Source of the DNA: Succinivibrio sp.
Lineage (GTDB): Bacteria > Pseudomonadota > Gammaproteobacteria > Enterobacterales > Succinivibrionaceae
DNA length: 7,725 bases
Reading direction: 5' to 3'
Assembly (NCBI GenBank): GCA_017959135.1
Contig: JAGDBH010000214.1
Location: 1-7,725 of the forward strand
Part shown: positions 6,871 to 7,725 of the stretch, one piece after another
Layout: every line of letters begins with the position of its first letter
Numbering within the stretch: position 1 is the first letter of the stretch
Made by a program: the position numbers and the translations under genes
Notes under the pieces: model-generated
Told to the model about the DNA's origin: nothing
The model's input: only the letters and a program-made list of their open reading frames with translations
The model's database searches: none

Positions 6871-7564
6871 TCAAACGAGCTCCAAACTCTTTTAAAAGAG
6901 CTTCCCAAATATAGCGCTTGCCTCTCTGTAATACCAGTATTGTTCCGGCATCAATAATTCTTGAGTCATCAGCAAGAATCAGATCGGATGGAAGGTATCT
7001 GAATTCATCATTGTATTCCTTTACATCCAGACCACATTTCTTTAGATAATCGATAAGCGATGATAAGAAATCTACAGATGACTGCATATCAATGAATACA
7101 TCTGCCCTTTTAGGTCTTAATCTGTATGGCAGAGACTGCCACCTTGCGCCATGAGTTACTGATGTTGCTGAAGTTGATACAGGGACTCCATCCACAACAG
7201 GAGATGCAGAAGAAACATTAACCAGGTGAGAATTAATACTCTCAGGATATGATTGAGGAATGCGCTCCTCCTCAATATTTTCATTTTCTGAGGCTACATA
7301 TGGTTCTTGCTGAGTCATGTTTTCTGACATATCAGCGGAATTCATACTGTTTTCTGTATCAATAACAGCCTCATTATTAGCAGTATCAGGAGAATAGATA
7401 ACTGTATTCTGAGATTCACTCTTAGCTTCTATTTCATTTTCACTGGCATAGGATAACAGTTCAGAACTATTGTCTTTTTTCTCAGAAACATCTGATGACG
7501 GACCATACTTGAGTACAACCCCATCTTTAAGTTTCCATGTTATCTGAGTATTTTTTAATATCAT
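6860..7564 (-). CDS. holD: Probable DNA polymerase III psi subunit with long internal linker
   Basis: Psi joins the clamp loader to chi and thus to SSB at the replication fork. Overlap with rimI is the classic holD position. Similarity is patchy but ordered: QITWKL near residue 7 resembles the E. coli clamp-loader-binding ITQWSL; residues 153-215 (RADVFIDM, FLSSLIDYLKKCGLDV, EFRYLPSDLI) parallel the psi globular domain; and GKRYIWEALLKEF resembles the C-terminal ARAALWQQICTYEHDF. At 234 residues it far exceeds the 137 of E. coli. The excess is residues about 22-140, acidic and rich in Ser, Asn and Glu, likely disordered. The ATG at 7564 has a stop nine bases upstream and no clear ribosome site. 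An unrelated protein that merely occupies the holD locus remains possible. Confidence 0.72.
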   Translation of the reverse strand: MILKNTQITWKLKDGVVLKYGPSSDVSEKKDNSSELLSYASENEIEAKSESQNTVIYSPDTANNEAVIDTENSMNSADMSENMTQQEPYVASENENIEEERIPQSYPESINSHLVNVSSASPVVDGVPVSTSATSVTHGARWQSLPYRLRPKRADVFIDMQSSVDFLSSLIDYLKKCGLDVKEYNDEFRYLPSDLILADDSRIIDAGTILVLQRGKRYIWEALLKEFGARLNGK

Positions 7565-7671
7565 AAAAATTTAAAATCAGTTTAGAAGAAAGATCTGAAT
7601 CCAGTTTAATTCCAAATACACATATATAGACTATACAGCACAATTAAAACAGCTACAAAAGTCAGTGAACA

Positions 7672-7701
7672 ATTATATCCAATACATAACAGATCTGAAA
7701 A
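7672..7701 (-). promoter_or_regulatory. Candidate sigma-70 promoter for holD-rimI
   Basis: On the - strand, TTTTCA (7701-7696) and a perfect TATAAT (7677-7672) are 18 bases apart; the leader would be about 100 bases. A second, weaker pair nearer the gene is TTGTAG with TATAGT, 17 bases apart (about 7627-7655). The rest of 7565-7725 shows no gene on either strand; a 9-base repeat AGATCTGAA occurs at 7591 and 7691. Confidence 0.4.
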
Positions 7702-7725
7702 GAAACAATCAGAGTAAGCAAAATA

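Noticed and set aside
1..7725. Mobile elements, CRISPR arrays, tRNA or rRNA genes
   Set aside because: No transposase or integrase, regularly spaced repeats, tRNA-like cloverleaf or rRNA sequence was found by reading both strands.

Overview
The window looks like a chromosomal segment of an AT-rich gammaproteobacterium. PntA and PntB align almost end to end with the E. coli proteins, a holD-like gene overlaps rimI as in enterobacteria, and a ptsI-crr pair is present. The mix of E. coli-like proteins, AT-rich spacers and a possible flagellar-type promoter would fit a motile anaerobe such as a member of the Succinivibrionaceae. That placement is an inference from sequence style, not a demonstrated identity.

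Layout. On the + strand, positions 1-1413 hold the 3' part of a ptsI-like gene (PTS Enzyme I, cut by the left edge), and 1500-2036 hold crr (EIIA-Glc) with what looks like its own sigma-70 promoter. Everything else is on the - strand. At 2133-2777 is an unrecognised low-complexity protein with a sigma-28-like promoter and a two-hairpin 3' UTR. At 2915-5995 is the pntA-pntB operon (proton-translocating transhydrogenase), closed by a strong intrinsic terminator. At 6370-7564 is the overlapping pair holD (probable DNA polymerase III psi subunit, unusually long) and rimI (N-acetyltransferase). The 374-base gap at 5996-6369 carries a candidate pntA promoter with a small palindrome over its -35 element.

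Main result. Both PTS proteins are intact reading frames but appear to have lost phosphotransfer chemistry. The Enzyme I keeps its phospho-accepting histidine but lacks the catalytic Cys, the Asp metal ligand and several PEP-binding residues. The EIIA has Thr in place of the phosphorylated His and Asn in place of the second active-site His. The fold-defining sequence around these positions is well kept. This suggests a 'pseudo-PTS': two proteins retained for binding or regulation, in an organism that may not use PEP-driven sugar uptake through them.

Other points of note are a long acidic Ser/Asn/Glu-rich linker inside HolD, a 37-residue two-cysteine insertion in PntB, and a - strand 3' UTR whose two hairpins pair better on the - strand RNA than on the + strand.
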